Origin: Enterobacter sp. RHBSTW-00994
GTDB lineage: Bacteria; Pseudomonadota; Gammaproteobacteria; Enterobacterales; Enterobacteriaceae
DNA length: 64,000 nt
Direction: 5' to 3'
Assembly (NCBI RefSeq): GCF_013782625.1
Contig: NZ_CP056199.1
Location: 576,588-640,587, forward strand
The notes under the pieces were generated by a model that was not told where the DNA came from, searched no databases, and worked only from the letters and a program-made list of their open reading frames with translations. This document shows positions 34,050 through 41,836 of this stretch, piece by piece. Both the position numbers and the translations under genes were made by a program. Numbering within the stretch: the first letter of the stretch is position 1; each line of letters opens with the position of its first letter.

Positions 34050-34595
34050 TTAGAAAGAGACGCCGCCGCCAACATAAGCGCCATCGATCAGAGTGTGGTT
34101 TGGACGACCATCTTTGCCATCAACGCTGACATGGCGATAACCCACTTTCAGGGTGACTGGTGTAATTGGCGTCCAGCTTACGCCACCATTGGCTTCAACG
34201 TAGTTTTTCACGCTGTTATTCAGCCCTTCTGGTGCGGCATAGCCTTCACCGAATACATGGATGCTGTCGGTCAGTGCCACGTTAACACCGCCGCCGATAG
34301 GGAACGCCACACCGTTATCGCCTTTTTTTGGACCGATATAGATGGCTTTCGCACCGGCATTCAGCATCACCGGGCCCACTTCAAGGTTATAACCCGCACC
34401 TACGCCACCTGTTTGCGTCCCGTCCTGGGTGTTTTTTAGCCAGTTGCTTTCTGCATAGACGCCAGATGAGGATTTACCCATTTCCAGATTGAGGTTGGTG
34501 AAGTTTTTACCTTGCTCAATGCTACCGCCCATCGCGAGGGCAGAGCCCGATACGGCAGTCAAAACGGAAAGGAGAAGGATATTAAGCTTTTTCAT
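34050..34595 (-). CDS. YfaZ-family outer-membrane protein
   Basis: A 181-residue secreted protein: a signal peptide MKKLNILLLSVLTAVSGSALA is followed by alternating beta strands of a small barrel (GGVGAGYNLEVGPVMLNAGAKA, VTLKVGYRHVSV) and a C-terminal Phe (YVGGGVSF) required for outer-membrane insertion. The family is named after E. coli YfaZ, a putative porin of unknown substrate. It is a single-gene unit with its own terminator. Confidence 0.85.
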   Translation of the reverse strand: MKKLNILLLSVLTAVSGSALAMGGSIEQGKNFTNLNLEMGKSSSGVYAESNWLKNTQDGTQTGGVGAGYNLEVGPVMLNAGAKAIYIGPKKGDNGVAFPIGGGVNVALTDSIHVFGEGYAAPEGLNNSVKNYVEANGGVSWTPITPVTLKVGYRHVSVDGKDGRPNHTLIDGAYVGGGVSF

Positions 34596-35020
34596 GGTGT
34601 ACGCCTTGTCATCAAATTAATCTGAGGACACCTTAGCAAGCGATGTTTACGACTGCAAATGTGATTGTAGTCACTGTTTTATGCTGTTTTTGTTATTTTT
34701 ATGCTTTGATAGTGTTGTGGTGACGTTGTTTCATTGCGACGTCAACAGGTAACATTTTAGCGTTTAGGCGAAGTTTAATTTTCAGGCTAAACCTAAACTG
34801 AACGGGGCAGGAATAATGATTGGAAGTGAATTAATTAAGGTTCTAATAGTTTCCAAAAATGTTTCTATTGTCACAGATAATAACGTAAATTTACATTTTA
34901 AAGATTAAAATATACTCAATTATTCCTGGTGCATGGGTATTGATGGCACTAATGCTTGCTGCCTCTTTGTTTTATATTGCCATGGGAAAGGAAAATTTCT
35001 GTGTAAGGCGATTGTGATTT
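34596..35020. other. AT-rich gap between the YfaZ-like gene and the decayed hcp locus
   Basis: This contains the upstream region of the YfaZ-like gene and sequence that is probably the eroded 5' part of the following pseudogene. No intact gene, hairpin terminator or repeat is visible. Confidence 0.4.
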
Positions 35021-35834
35021 TTGCGTTGCTTGAACCGATCTTTTATCTACGCAAATTCTGATCCTTCTCTCAAAGAGAACGCTGAATCTCCATTTACTCA
35101 ACACCAGAGCATGCATACACTTTTTCCCGGATGTAATGAATGGCAAGGCGTGACCATGTATTACAGGGATGACATTATCCGTTATTTGCAGTCCAATAAC
35201 ATTCTCGCATTGAAGCTTGACCAGGCAGTAACAGGTGTACATAAGGCGGTATCAAACCAGATTGAGATAATAGGTGCTGGCGCAAAGCGAGTACGGTATT
35301 ACACGTCATGCTTGCCGATGAATACCAGGATGTTTGTCAGAGACAAAAGACAGAAGATGTCCGGTTTACATAAGGTGTGATGCATCTTTTGCAACAGGGT
35401 GATGTTGTTTATGAAATGCTCAAAATATATTTTGAGGAAAGATTTAAAGACAAAACGTCTGCGCAGTTAGAACACATCAAACAAATGTTAATGGCGGTGA
35501 ATGTTCACATAGCTTCCAGTTCGCTGACAAACGCCGGATTCGCTTTAGCAGCAGCATCGACCGTAGCCGTTGGTATGAATTCGGCACACTGGTTGGCGGT
35601 TGGACACTGAGAGGAATCGCGGCAGCGGGTATATATGGCGTTGTTCAGAATGCAGCAGATAGTTCACATCGTCTTCAAATTATTTACCCTGAATACTACG
35701 CAGCGCTATATGCGTAAGAGCTGGAAATGATGTACTTCCTGATCGAACCATTGTTTGAGCGAGCCAATGCGCTTAAATCACAGTGGATATCGGATCGTGG
35801 TATTGCCTATATTATTGCTAAAATGGTTCGATAA
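35021..35834 (+). pseudogene. Broken gene of an hcp-linked family (possible type VI effector)
   Basis: Three frames of one protein can be joined. The first (to 35380) has YYRDDIIRYLQSNNILALKLD and AKRVRYYTSCLPMNTRMFV. The second (35377-35610) has YEMLKIYFEERFKDKTSAQL and AGFALAAASTVAVGMN. The third has GGWTLRGIAAAGIYGVVQNAAD and, after an in-frame TAA at 35715, ELEMMYFLIEPLFERANALK. So there are at least two frameshifts and one nonsense codon. I recall intact homologues of this kind beside orphan hcp genes, and an hcp gene follows here, so it may be a dead type VI cargo or associated protein. Function is uncertain. Confidence 0.6.
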
Positions 35835-35837
35835 TTT

Positions 35838-36026
35838 ATGATGAATCTTATTAGGTGTTTTTTTTAAGAGATTATTCAAATCATTATTTTCAATGTATGG
35901 TCCCTTCCTACTAACAATTTTGTTCGCAGTCATTTTCGCTCGTTTTTTTCAGATGCTCCTATTTGGTTAGTGCCTTTGTTCTTCGTATTCATGATTTTTA
36001 TATTTTCTCGTTATGTAAAATGGTGA
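35838..36026 (+). pseudogene. Small membrane protein gene with nonsense codon in the hcp locus
   Basis: A 63-codon frame beginning MMNLIRCFF is interrupted by TAA at codon 10 (35865-35867) and continues in the same frame as LPTNNFVRSHFRSFFSDAPI, then WLVPLFFVFMIFIFSRYVKW and TGA. The C-terminal half is one hydrophobic segment flanked by basic residues. It starts 3 bases after the preceding pseudogene and 44 bases before hcp, and could be a former immunity or accessory protein. Confidence 0.5.
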
Positions 36027-36070
36027 AAATTCAACGGTAATGTTTTTTAAAACATTAATAAGGATATTGT

Positions 36071-36551
36071 ATGTCTACTCCAGCACACTTATGGCTCGAT
36101 GATGAAAATGGTTCTCCTATTCCAGGCGGCTGTATAATGCCTCGGCGTTTAGGCTCTATCGAATTAAAATCCTTCTCTCATGGCGTAACCATCCCTGTTG
36201 ACCCGAACCTGGGAAAACTCACCGGAACACGCGCCCATCGTCCGATTGTGATAGTTAAAGAGTTCGATCAAACGACCCCCTCTCCTGTATCGCGCTGTCT
36301 GTGAAGGCCGTACCCTGAAGAAAGCCACAATCAAGATGTACCGAATCATGGAGTCCGGTGCTGAGGCAGAGTATTTCAATATCATTCTTGAGAACGTAAA
36401 ACTCACAACAGTTTCACCATACCTTTCGTCTAATGGACTGAGCAGTACGCATCTTGAAACGCTCGAATTACGTTATGAGTCGATAACCTGGAAGTATACG
36501 GAAGGGAATATTATCTATTGTGATACCTGGAATGATCGATGCACTGTATGA
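36071..36551 (+). pseudogene. Type VI secretion tube protein Hcp, frameshifted
   Basis: The first 70 codons read MSTPAHLWLDDENGSPIPGG, IELKSFSHGVTIPVD and HRPIVIVKEFDQTTP, classic Hcp1. After a run of five C at 36276-36280 the frame is lost; removing one base restores LLYRAVCEGRTLKKATIKMY, EAEYFNIILENVKLT and THLETLELRYESITWKYTEG to the stop at 36549. Corrected length is 159 residues, normal for Hcp, which stacks into the tube of the type VI machine. No other type VI structural genes are in the window, so this is an orphan hcp. The neighbouring pseudogenes suggest real decay, though a single-base sequencing error is possible. Confidence 0.85.
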
Positions 36552-36554
36552 AGC

Positions 36555-36588
36555 CATCACCCTGGCCCTCTCCCACAGGGAGAGGGAA
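36555..36588. repeat. Extragenic CCCTCTCCC palindrome, copy 1
   Basis: Perfect nine-base arms CCCTCTCCC (36566-36574) and GGGAGAGGG (36578-36586) preceded by a CATCACCCTGG flank. Related copies occur near 37823, 43551 and 43595. Confidence 0.75.
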
Positions 36589-36601
36589 ACAGTATATTCG
36601 A

Positions 36602-37555
36602 CTATTTTCGTAACCCGGCAAACCCCGCCCGAATCTCTTCTTCCGGCAGTTGGATCCCAATAAACACCATTGTGCTGTGCGGTTTTTCATCGCCCCACGC
36701 TCTGTCCCAGTCGGCGCTATACAAGCGCTGTACGCCCTGGAACAGCAGACGGTTCGGCTCACCGTCGATCCACAGCATCCCTTTGTAGCGCAGTAGCTTG
36801 TCGGCAAACGACAGCAGCAGGTTTTCCATCACGCGGGAAACGTCGCTGATATCCACCGGATAATCCAGCTCGACCACAATCGACGACACGTCGTTTTGCT
36901 TGTCGGCCATAAAGTGAAAACGCGGCGTTGAGGTGACGTTTTCTTCCAGCATAAAACCGTTGGTGTTGAACAGCTGAGAAAGGTCGATATCCCCGTGCGT
37001 CACGGTGTAGATCGGCGCGCGAGCATTGATGCGGGTCAGGCGTTCTCGCAGTTGTTCACTCTCGCCTGCGACATCGGTTTTGGTCAGCAGGATGCGGTCG
37101 GCATAGCCCACTTGAGACTGGGCGATGGTGAACTGGCTCATCTGTTCGTCGGCGTGAACGGCATCGACCAGCGCGATGACGCCGTCCAGCAGATAGCGTT
37201 GGCAGAGGATGTCGTGCGAGAAAAAGGTCTGGATAATCGGGCCTGGGTCGGCCATGCCGGTGCACTCAATCACCAGTCGGTCGAAATCAATATCGCCGCG
37301 ATCGCGACTGTCGAGCAGATCGAGCAGGGCATCCTCTAATTCGTTAGAGCGGGTGCAGCAGATGCAGCCGTTGGTCAGGGTTTTGATCTGCGTTGCGCGG
37401 TCGCCAATCAGCTGGTCATCAACGGAGACTTCACCGAACTCATTTTCGATGACGGCGATTTTGAAGCCGTGTTTTTCGTTGAGAATATGGCGCAGCAGGG
37501 TCGTTTTGCCCGCACCGAGAAAGCCGGTGAGTAAGGTAACTGCAATCGGTGTCAT
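36602..37555 (-). CDS. yjiA: G3E-family P-loop GTPase YjiA
   Basis: A 317-residue COG0523 GTPase matching E. coli YjiA. It has the Walker A loop GFLGAGKTTLLRHI, the metal-binding CxCC motif in NGCICCTRSNELED, and the CobW C-terminal domain. AAAGGAGAGACC precedes the ATG at 37555, 11 bases before the stop of yjiX. These proteins are thought to be metal chaperones or insertases; E. coli YjiA binds zinc and cobalt. It is the third gene of the btsT-yjiX-yjiA series, and a palindromic repeat follows its stop. Confidence 0.94.
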   Translation of the reverse strand: MTPIAVTLLTGFLGAGKTTLLRHILNEKHGFKIAVIENEFGEVSVDDQLIGDRATQIKTLTNGCICCTRSNELEDALLDLLDSRDRGDIDFDRLVIECTGMADPGPIIQTFFSHDILCQRYLLDGVIALVDAVHADEQMSQFTIAQSQVGYADRILLTKTDVAGESEQLRERLTRINARAPIYTVTHGDIDLSQLFNTNGFMLEENVTSTPRFHFMADKQNDVSSIVVELDYPVDISDVSRVMENLLLSFADKLLRYKGMLWIDGEPNRLLFQGVQRLYSADWDRAWGDEKPHSTMVFIGIQLPEEEIRAGFAGLRK

Positions 37556-37565
37556 GGTCTCTCCT

Positions 37566-37769
37566 TTAACAGCAGCGTACGCCGCCTTCTCCACTTCCGC
37601 CGTAGCGCGCTTCCTGACGCTCGCGGAAAAATTCGCTGTAGGTCATGCAGGGCTTATCCGGATGATTGGTCTTCATATGCTCAACGTAGTTGTCATAGTC
37701 CGGAATGCCAATCAGCATTTTTGCCGCCTGACCGAGGTATTTTTTTGCTTCGCCTAAGTTACCAAACAT
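37566..37769 (-). CDS. yjiX: YbdD/YjiX-family small protein
   Basis: A 67-residue protein with the family signature [21 protein letters not shown] and [23 protein letters not shown], ending in a Cys pair. It always accompanies CstA-type pyruvate or peptide transporters (YbdD with CstA, YjiX with BtsT) and is probably needed for their function. It follows btsT by 99 bases that contain a terminator-like hairpin and a palindromic repeat, and precedes yjiA. Confidence 0.93.
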   Translation of the reverse strand: MFGNLGEAKKYLGQAAKMLIGIPDYDNYVEHMKTNHPDKPCMTYSEFFRERQEARYGGSGEGGVRCC

Positions 37770-37784
37770 AACGCATCCTGATAA

Positions 37785-37815
37785 GAAAAAGCCCGGCGAG
37801 GGGGAGTCGCCGGGC
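37785..37815 (-). terminator. Hairpin terminator between btsT and yjiX
   Basis: On the minus strand, stem GCCCGGCGA / TCGCCGGGC (37791-37799 and 37807-37815) with a seven-base loop is followed by TTTTTCTT. It would reduce read-through from the strongly induced btsT into yjiX-yjiA. Confidence 0.75.
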
Positions 37816-37822
37816 GTTGTTT

Positions 37823-37862
37823 CCCCTCACCTCAACCCTCTCTCAACAGGGAGGGTGAGGTT
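37823..37862. repeat. Extragenic CCTCACC palindrome, copy 2
   Basis: Arms CCCTCACC...AACCCTCTC and GGGAGGGTGAGG form an imperfect palindrome between btsT and its terminator hairpin, of the same family as the copies at 36555 and 43551. Confidence 0.65.
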
Positions 37863-37868
37863 TGTGGA

Positions 37869-40022
37869 TTAGTGGTGTGACGAGGTCTTCACGCCGCCTT
37901 CCGGAACAGGCACGTATGGTGTCTCTTTATCCGTACGACCTTGTGCGTTACGCACATTAATCCAGGTTTTGATGCCGTAGAAAATGATGCTGTACACCAC
38001 GACCAGGAACAGAATACTCAAACCTGCGTTGGTGTAGTTGTTCACCACGATATGGTTCATGTTCGCAATCTGCTGTGCCGTCAGGTCACCGCCGCCAGCG
38101 GCAATCTTCTCTTTGTACTGGTTAGCCATGAAGAAGAAGCCTTCCAGTTGCGGGTTGGCGCTGAACAGTTTCAGACCCAGTGCCCAGGTGGTGCAGAGCA
38201 GCAGCCACAGAGCCGGAACAACCGTGACCCAGATGTATTTGGTGCGTTTCATTTTCACCAGTACAACCGTGCCGAGTACCAGTGCAACCGCTGCCAGCAT
38301 CTGGTTAGAGATACCGAACAGAGGCCACAGGCTCTTCACGCCGCCCAGTGGATCAACTACGCCCTGATACAGCAGGTAACCCCACAGGCCTACACAGCCC
38401 GCAGTGCCCAGCACGCCAGCCACCAGAGAGTCAGTTTTCTTCAGGAACGGTACGAAGTTACCCAGCAGATCCTGCAGCATGAAGCGGCCAGCACGCGTAC
38501 CGGCATCCAGCGCAGTCAGGATGAACAGTGCTTCAAACAGAATACCGAAGTGATACCAGAAGCCCATATCGGCCCACGGCAGCACTTTGTGGAACACGTG
38601 TGCAATACCGACAGCCAGCGTTGGTGCGCCACCTGCACGGTTCAGAACCGACGGCTCACCAATGTCTTTTGCGGTCTGCATGATCTGTTCAGGCGAGATC
38701 ACAAAGCCCCAGGAGCTGACGGTTGCGGCCGCATGGGCGCTCGCATCTTTCAGCTGTGCCATGATCATCGCGGCGTTTTCACCTCCCATCTCATGCAGGT
38801 TCGGCATGGTAATGCCTAAGCCGGCTGGTGGGGTGTTCATCGCAAAGTACAGACCCGGTTCGATAATGGAGGCGGCAACCAGCGCCATGATTGCGACGAA
38901 GGATTCCATCAGCATTGCGCCGTAACCGATCAGGCGAGCGTCTTTTTCGTTCGCCAGCAGTTTTGGTGTTGTACCGGAAGCAATCAGAGCGTGGAAACCA
39001 GATACCGCACCACAGGCAATGGTAATAAACAGGAACGGGAAGAGCGCGCCTTTCCACAGTGGACCTGTGCCATCAATGTACTGGGTGACCGCTGGCATTT
39101 TCAGATCCGGGTTGAGGATCACAATGCCGAGCGCCAGACCGACGATAACGCCGATTTTCAGGAAGGTCGCCAGGTAGTCACGCGGAGCCAGGATCAGCCA
39201 TACAGGCAGCAGGGCAGAGATAAACGCGTAGCCAATCAGTGCGAAGGTAATGGTGGTGTCTTTAAAGGTCAGCGCCGGGCCCCAGTATGGGTCGTGCGCG
39301 ATGATGCCGCCAAAGTAAATAGAAGCAACCAGCAGAACGATACCAATCACCGAGACTTCGCCTACGCGGCCTGGGCGGATAAAGCGCATGTAGATACCCA
39401 TGAACAGGGCAATCGGCACAGTTGAGCAGACGGTGAAGACGCCCCACGGGCTTTCGGCCAGCGCTTTCACCACGATCAAGGCCAGCACCGCCAGGATGAT
39501 GATCATAATCAGGAAGCAACCGAACAGGGCGATCGTACCTGGTACGCGACCCATCTCTTCTTTGATCATCTCACCCAGAGATGCACCGTTACGGCGAGAA
39601 GAGATAAACAGCACCATGAAGTCCTGTACCGCGCCCGCCAGTACGACACCGGCCAGCAGCCACAGCGTACCCGGCAGGTAACCCATCTGCGCGGCAAGTA
39701 CCGGCCCAACCAGCGGCCCCGCACCTGCAATCGCGGCAAAGTGGTGACCAAACAGCACATAGCGGTTGGTGGGAACATAGTTCAGGCCATCGTTGTTAAT
39801 GACCGCCGGAGTGGCGCGCGTTTCGTCAAGTTTCATGACCTTTTGCGCGATGTACAAGCTGTAATAGCGGTACGCCACCAGATAGACGGAGACAGACGCG
39901 ACCACGATCCACAGGGCGCTTACGTGTTCGCCCCGGCGTAATGCGACAACCGCCAGACAGAAAGCGCCGAGGATCCCGAGTAATGCCCAGGGCACGTGCT
40001 TAAGTAGTTTTTTCGTATCCAT
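37869..40022 (-). CDS. btsT: Pyruvate/H+ symporter BtsT (YjiY)
   Basis: A 717-residue inner-membrane protein of the CstA family, matching E. coli BtsT (716 residues). It has about 16-18 hydrophobic segments, the family stretch HHFAAIAGAGPLVGPVLAAQ (around residues 93-112) and the C-terminal tail ending KTSSHH. It takes up pyruvate during nutrient limitation. In E. coli it is controlled by the BtsSR two-component system and CRP; matching sites are visible upstream (40136-40184 and 40213-40228). yjiX and yjiA follow on the same strand. Confidence 0.95.
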   Translation of the reverse strand: MDTKKLLKHVPWALLGILGAFCLAVVALRRGEHVSALWIVVASVSVYLVAYRYYSLYIAQKVMKLDETRATPAVINNDGLNYVPTNRYVLFGHHFAAIAGAGPLVGPVLAAQMGYLPGTLWLLAGVVLAGAVQDFMVLFISSRRNGASLGEMIKEEMGRVPGTIALFGCFLIMIIILAVLALIVVKALAESPWGVFTVCSTVPIALFMGIYMRFIRPGRVGEVSVIGIVLLVASIYFGGIIAHDPYWGPALTFKDTTITFALIGYAFISALLPVWLILAPRDYLATFLKIGVIVGLALGIVILNPDLKMPAVTQYIDGTGPLWKGALFPFLFITIACGAVSGFHALIASGTTPKLLANEKDARLIGYGAMLMESFVAIMALVAASIIEPGLYFAMNTPPAGLGITMPNLHEMGGENAAMIMAQLKDASAHAAATVSSWGFVISPEQIMQTAKDIGEPSVLNRAGGAPTLAVGIAHVFHKVLPWADMGFWYHFGILFEALFILTALDAGTRAGRFMLQDLLGNFVPFLKKTDSLVAGVLGTAGCVGLWGYLLYQGVVDPLGGVKSLWPLFGISNQMLAAVALVLGTVVLVKMKRTKYIWVTVVPALWLLLCTTWALGLKLFSANPQLEGFFFMANQYKEKIAAGGGDLTAQQIANMNHIVVNNYTNAGLSILFLVVVYSIIFYGIKTWINVRNAQGRTDKETPYVPVPEGGVKTSSHH

Positions 40023-40135
40023 AATTAGACCTGGTTTTAAGATGAAAAATGGGTCAGGGTTCGTTGTGAGGAAGTATTGAGTAATGCTGAGGCGATCTTG
40101 CCAGACACGCGTGTGTGTAAAGGAAGGTAAATCGG

Positions 40136-40184
40136 TGAGTGGTTGTAAGTCGTGGGTAAGCGGTCAAAGATGCGGACGAGTGGT
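40136..40184 (-). promoter_or_regulatory. BtsR-type direct repeats upstream of btsT
   Basis: On the minus strand there are three direct repeats of the E. coli BtsR motif ACC(G/A)CT(C/T)A: ACCACTCG (40177-40184), ACCGCTTA (40157-40164) and ACCACTCA (40136-40143). The gaps are 12 and 13 bases, so starts are 20 and 21 bases apart, about two helix turns. The last two match exactly and have the E. coli 13-base spacing. Confidence 0.8.
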
Positions 40185-40212
40185 TCAGGCTCGCCGCAAT
40201 CGGGCGTCATTA

Positions 40213-40228
40213 TGTGATTAAGATCACT
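40213..40228 (-). promoter_or_regulatory. CRP-cAMP site upstream of btsT
   Basis: TGTGA-TTAAGA-TCACT matches the CRP consensus TGTGA-N6-TCACA at 9 of 10 conserved bases. It lies upstream of the BtsR repeats and overlaps the end of the WYL regulator gene, consistent with known CRP activation of E. coli btsT. Confidence 0.75.
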
Positions 40229-41126
40229 AAGATTGTTCTTCAGGAACTTGTGTCAGATAGCCTTCCAGAGTCTCAAGGAGTTTATCCTTGAGCCACTCCG
40301 GTTCTAAAATCTGGATATTGGGCAGCCAGTAGAAAATCAGCGGCAGGATCTGATTCTCATGTGCGGCCTGGCAACGTAGCGTTATGCCCCCGCTCTGTTC
40401 GGCGATTAACGCCTGCTCCGGCAGCAGATTACGTCGTCTGAAGTAGTGTGAAATATTATCGTTAATGAATATTTTCACTTCGAAATTATCTGTTGATACC
40501 CAGGGATCGAGGCTTTTCTCCAGTAATTCAACCGCATTATTGTCAGGGGTAAATGTGGTGCTTTGAATATCAAACCAGCTTATCTGACTCAGCGAGAAGG
40601 ATTTTAGTCGGCTACTCTCGGTCGCTTGTAAATACCATATATTTTTTTTGTTAATGAGTTTGTAGGGATTAATGAGGCGCGTCTTGCCTTTATAAACGAT
40701 CTGGCAAACATTACGATTCTTAATCGATTTCTCAATATTGGGTAAATGGCGACGAATATCCGTTTGCACAGTATGTTCTGCATCATTGCTCAGAATAAGA
40801 ATATGGTTATCGTCGACGCGTGACTCGAGTTTTTGCCAAAACTCCGCGCTCCGGTCAGGGAAAAAGCTATCAGCATTCAGGAAGTTAGCAATGGTGTGAT
40901 GCAGGCCTTGTCCGGCGGATATTTGAGCAGAATGAATCAGGCGATATTGCCCGCTTCCGGTGTGTTCAACAATGGGAGAAAGCGCATTCAAATCCCGGTA
41001 TACGGTGCGCTCAGTAATTTTAAATTTTTCCATCAGTGCACTGCGGTTGACCACACCGTTTAAATGTAGCTCCATCAGAATATCGACCAGACGTTCAGCC
41101 GAGCGGCTCCGCGTCGAATTAGCCAT
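40227..41126 (-). CDS. WYL-domain transcriptional regulator
   Basis: A 299-residue protein. The N-terminal HTH (RSRSAERLVDILMELHLNGV then RSALMEKFKITERTVYRDLN) is of DeoR/HTH_11 type and is followed by a WYL ligand-binding domain (INPYKLINKKNIWYLQATES) and a WCX-like C-terminal part. WYL regulators sense nucleic acids or small ligands and often control defence or DNA-repair genes. The codon use is AT-rich compared with btsT and hpa, suggesting acquisition. It lies upstream of btsT on the same strand, and the btsT CRP site overlaps its stop. Confidence 0.8.
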   Translation of the reverse strand: MANSTRSRSAERLVDILMELHLNGVVNRSALMEKFKITERTVYRDLNALSPIVEHTGSGQYRLIHSAQISAGQGLHHTIANFLNADSFFPDRSAEFWQKLESRVDDNHILILSNDAEHTVQTDIRRHLPNIEKSIKNRNVCQIVYKGKTRLINPYKLINKKNIWYLQATESSRLKSFSLSQISWFDIQSTTFTPDNNAVELLEKSLDPWVSTDNFEVKIFINDNISHYFRRRNLLPEQALIAEQSGGITLRCQAAHENQILPLIFYWLPNIQILEPEWLKDKLLETLEGYLTQVPEEQS

Positions 41127-41271
41127 AAGGTATTCCTGTCTATTTTATGATGATGCGCTGAATTATGCAGATGGCACTGACAGGGAATGTCAGTATTCAG
41201 ACACAAAAAATTTATCTTATGGTTATATAACGGCGTGATTTAGCGGAAACATTAATATTATTTGCGGGGGG

Positions 41272-41300
41272 ATGCGCTGGCCTGAGAATAGCCAGCGCAT
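41272..41300. terminator. Hairpin after hpaC
   Basis: Perfect ten-base arms ATGCGCTGGC (41272-41281) and GCCAGCGCAT (41291-41300) just downstream of the hpaC stop (minus strand). There is no T tract, so it may stabilise the transcript end as much as terminate. Confidence 0.6.
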
Positions 41301-41306
41301 TGGGGA

Positions 41307-41819
41307 TCATACGACGGCGTCAAGCTCCCCGATTACCGGGTGGAACTGGCGTTTAAAATAGATCAGACCGTGGCCCTCTTCACTCAGGATGATGTTTTTA
41401 ATTTCAACCAGATAGACAAGATGCGTGCCGATGGTTTGCACCTGGCTTATCACCCCTTCAAGGCTTGCCAGCGCGCCTGTCAGTACCGGTTGCGCGAGCG
41501 GGCCTTTTTGCCAGCAGGAGAGGGTAAAACGATCCTCCATCGCCATTCCGGTCATCCCGGCGAAGTGGCGGGCCATGATCTCCTGCTCGTGATTCAGTAC
41601 GTTGACGCACAGTTTTCCATTTCCCTGAAAAACCGGGTTCATGGCGCTGTTGGCGTTGATGCACACCATCAGTGAGGGAGGCGTGTCTGTGACGGAGCAA
41701 ACGGCGGTGGCGGTAATGCCACAGCGGCCGGCTTCCCCTTCAGTGGTCACAATATTGACCGCTGCCGACAGGCTGGCCATTGCATCGCGAAAACGCAGGC
41801 GTTGTTCATTGGGTTGCAT
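41307..41819 (-). CDS. hpaC: 4-Hydroxyphenylacetate 3-monooxygenase, reductase component
   Basis: A 170-residue flavin reductase-like protein that uses NADH to supply reduced FAD to HpaB. The split-barrel motifs are RFRDAMASLSAAVNIVTTEGE, GITATAVCSVTDTPPSLMVC and HPVIGELDAVV, matching HpaC. It lies 17 bases after hpaB on the minus strand and is its obligate partner; a hairpin follows. Confidence 0.95.
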   Translation of the reverse strand: MQPNEQRLRFRDAMASLSAAVNIVTTEGEAGRCGITATAVCSVTDTPPSLMVCINANSAMNPVFQGNGKLCVNVLNHEQEIMARHFAGMTGMAMEDRFTLSCWQKGPLAQPVLTGALASLEGVISQVQTIGTHLVYLVEIKNIILSEEGHGLIYFKRQFHPVIGELDAVV

Positions 41820-41836
41820 TGAAACCTCCCGCTGCG

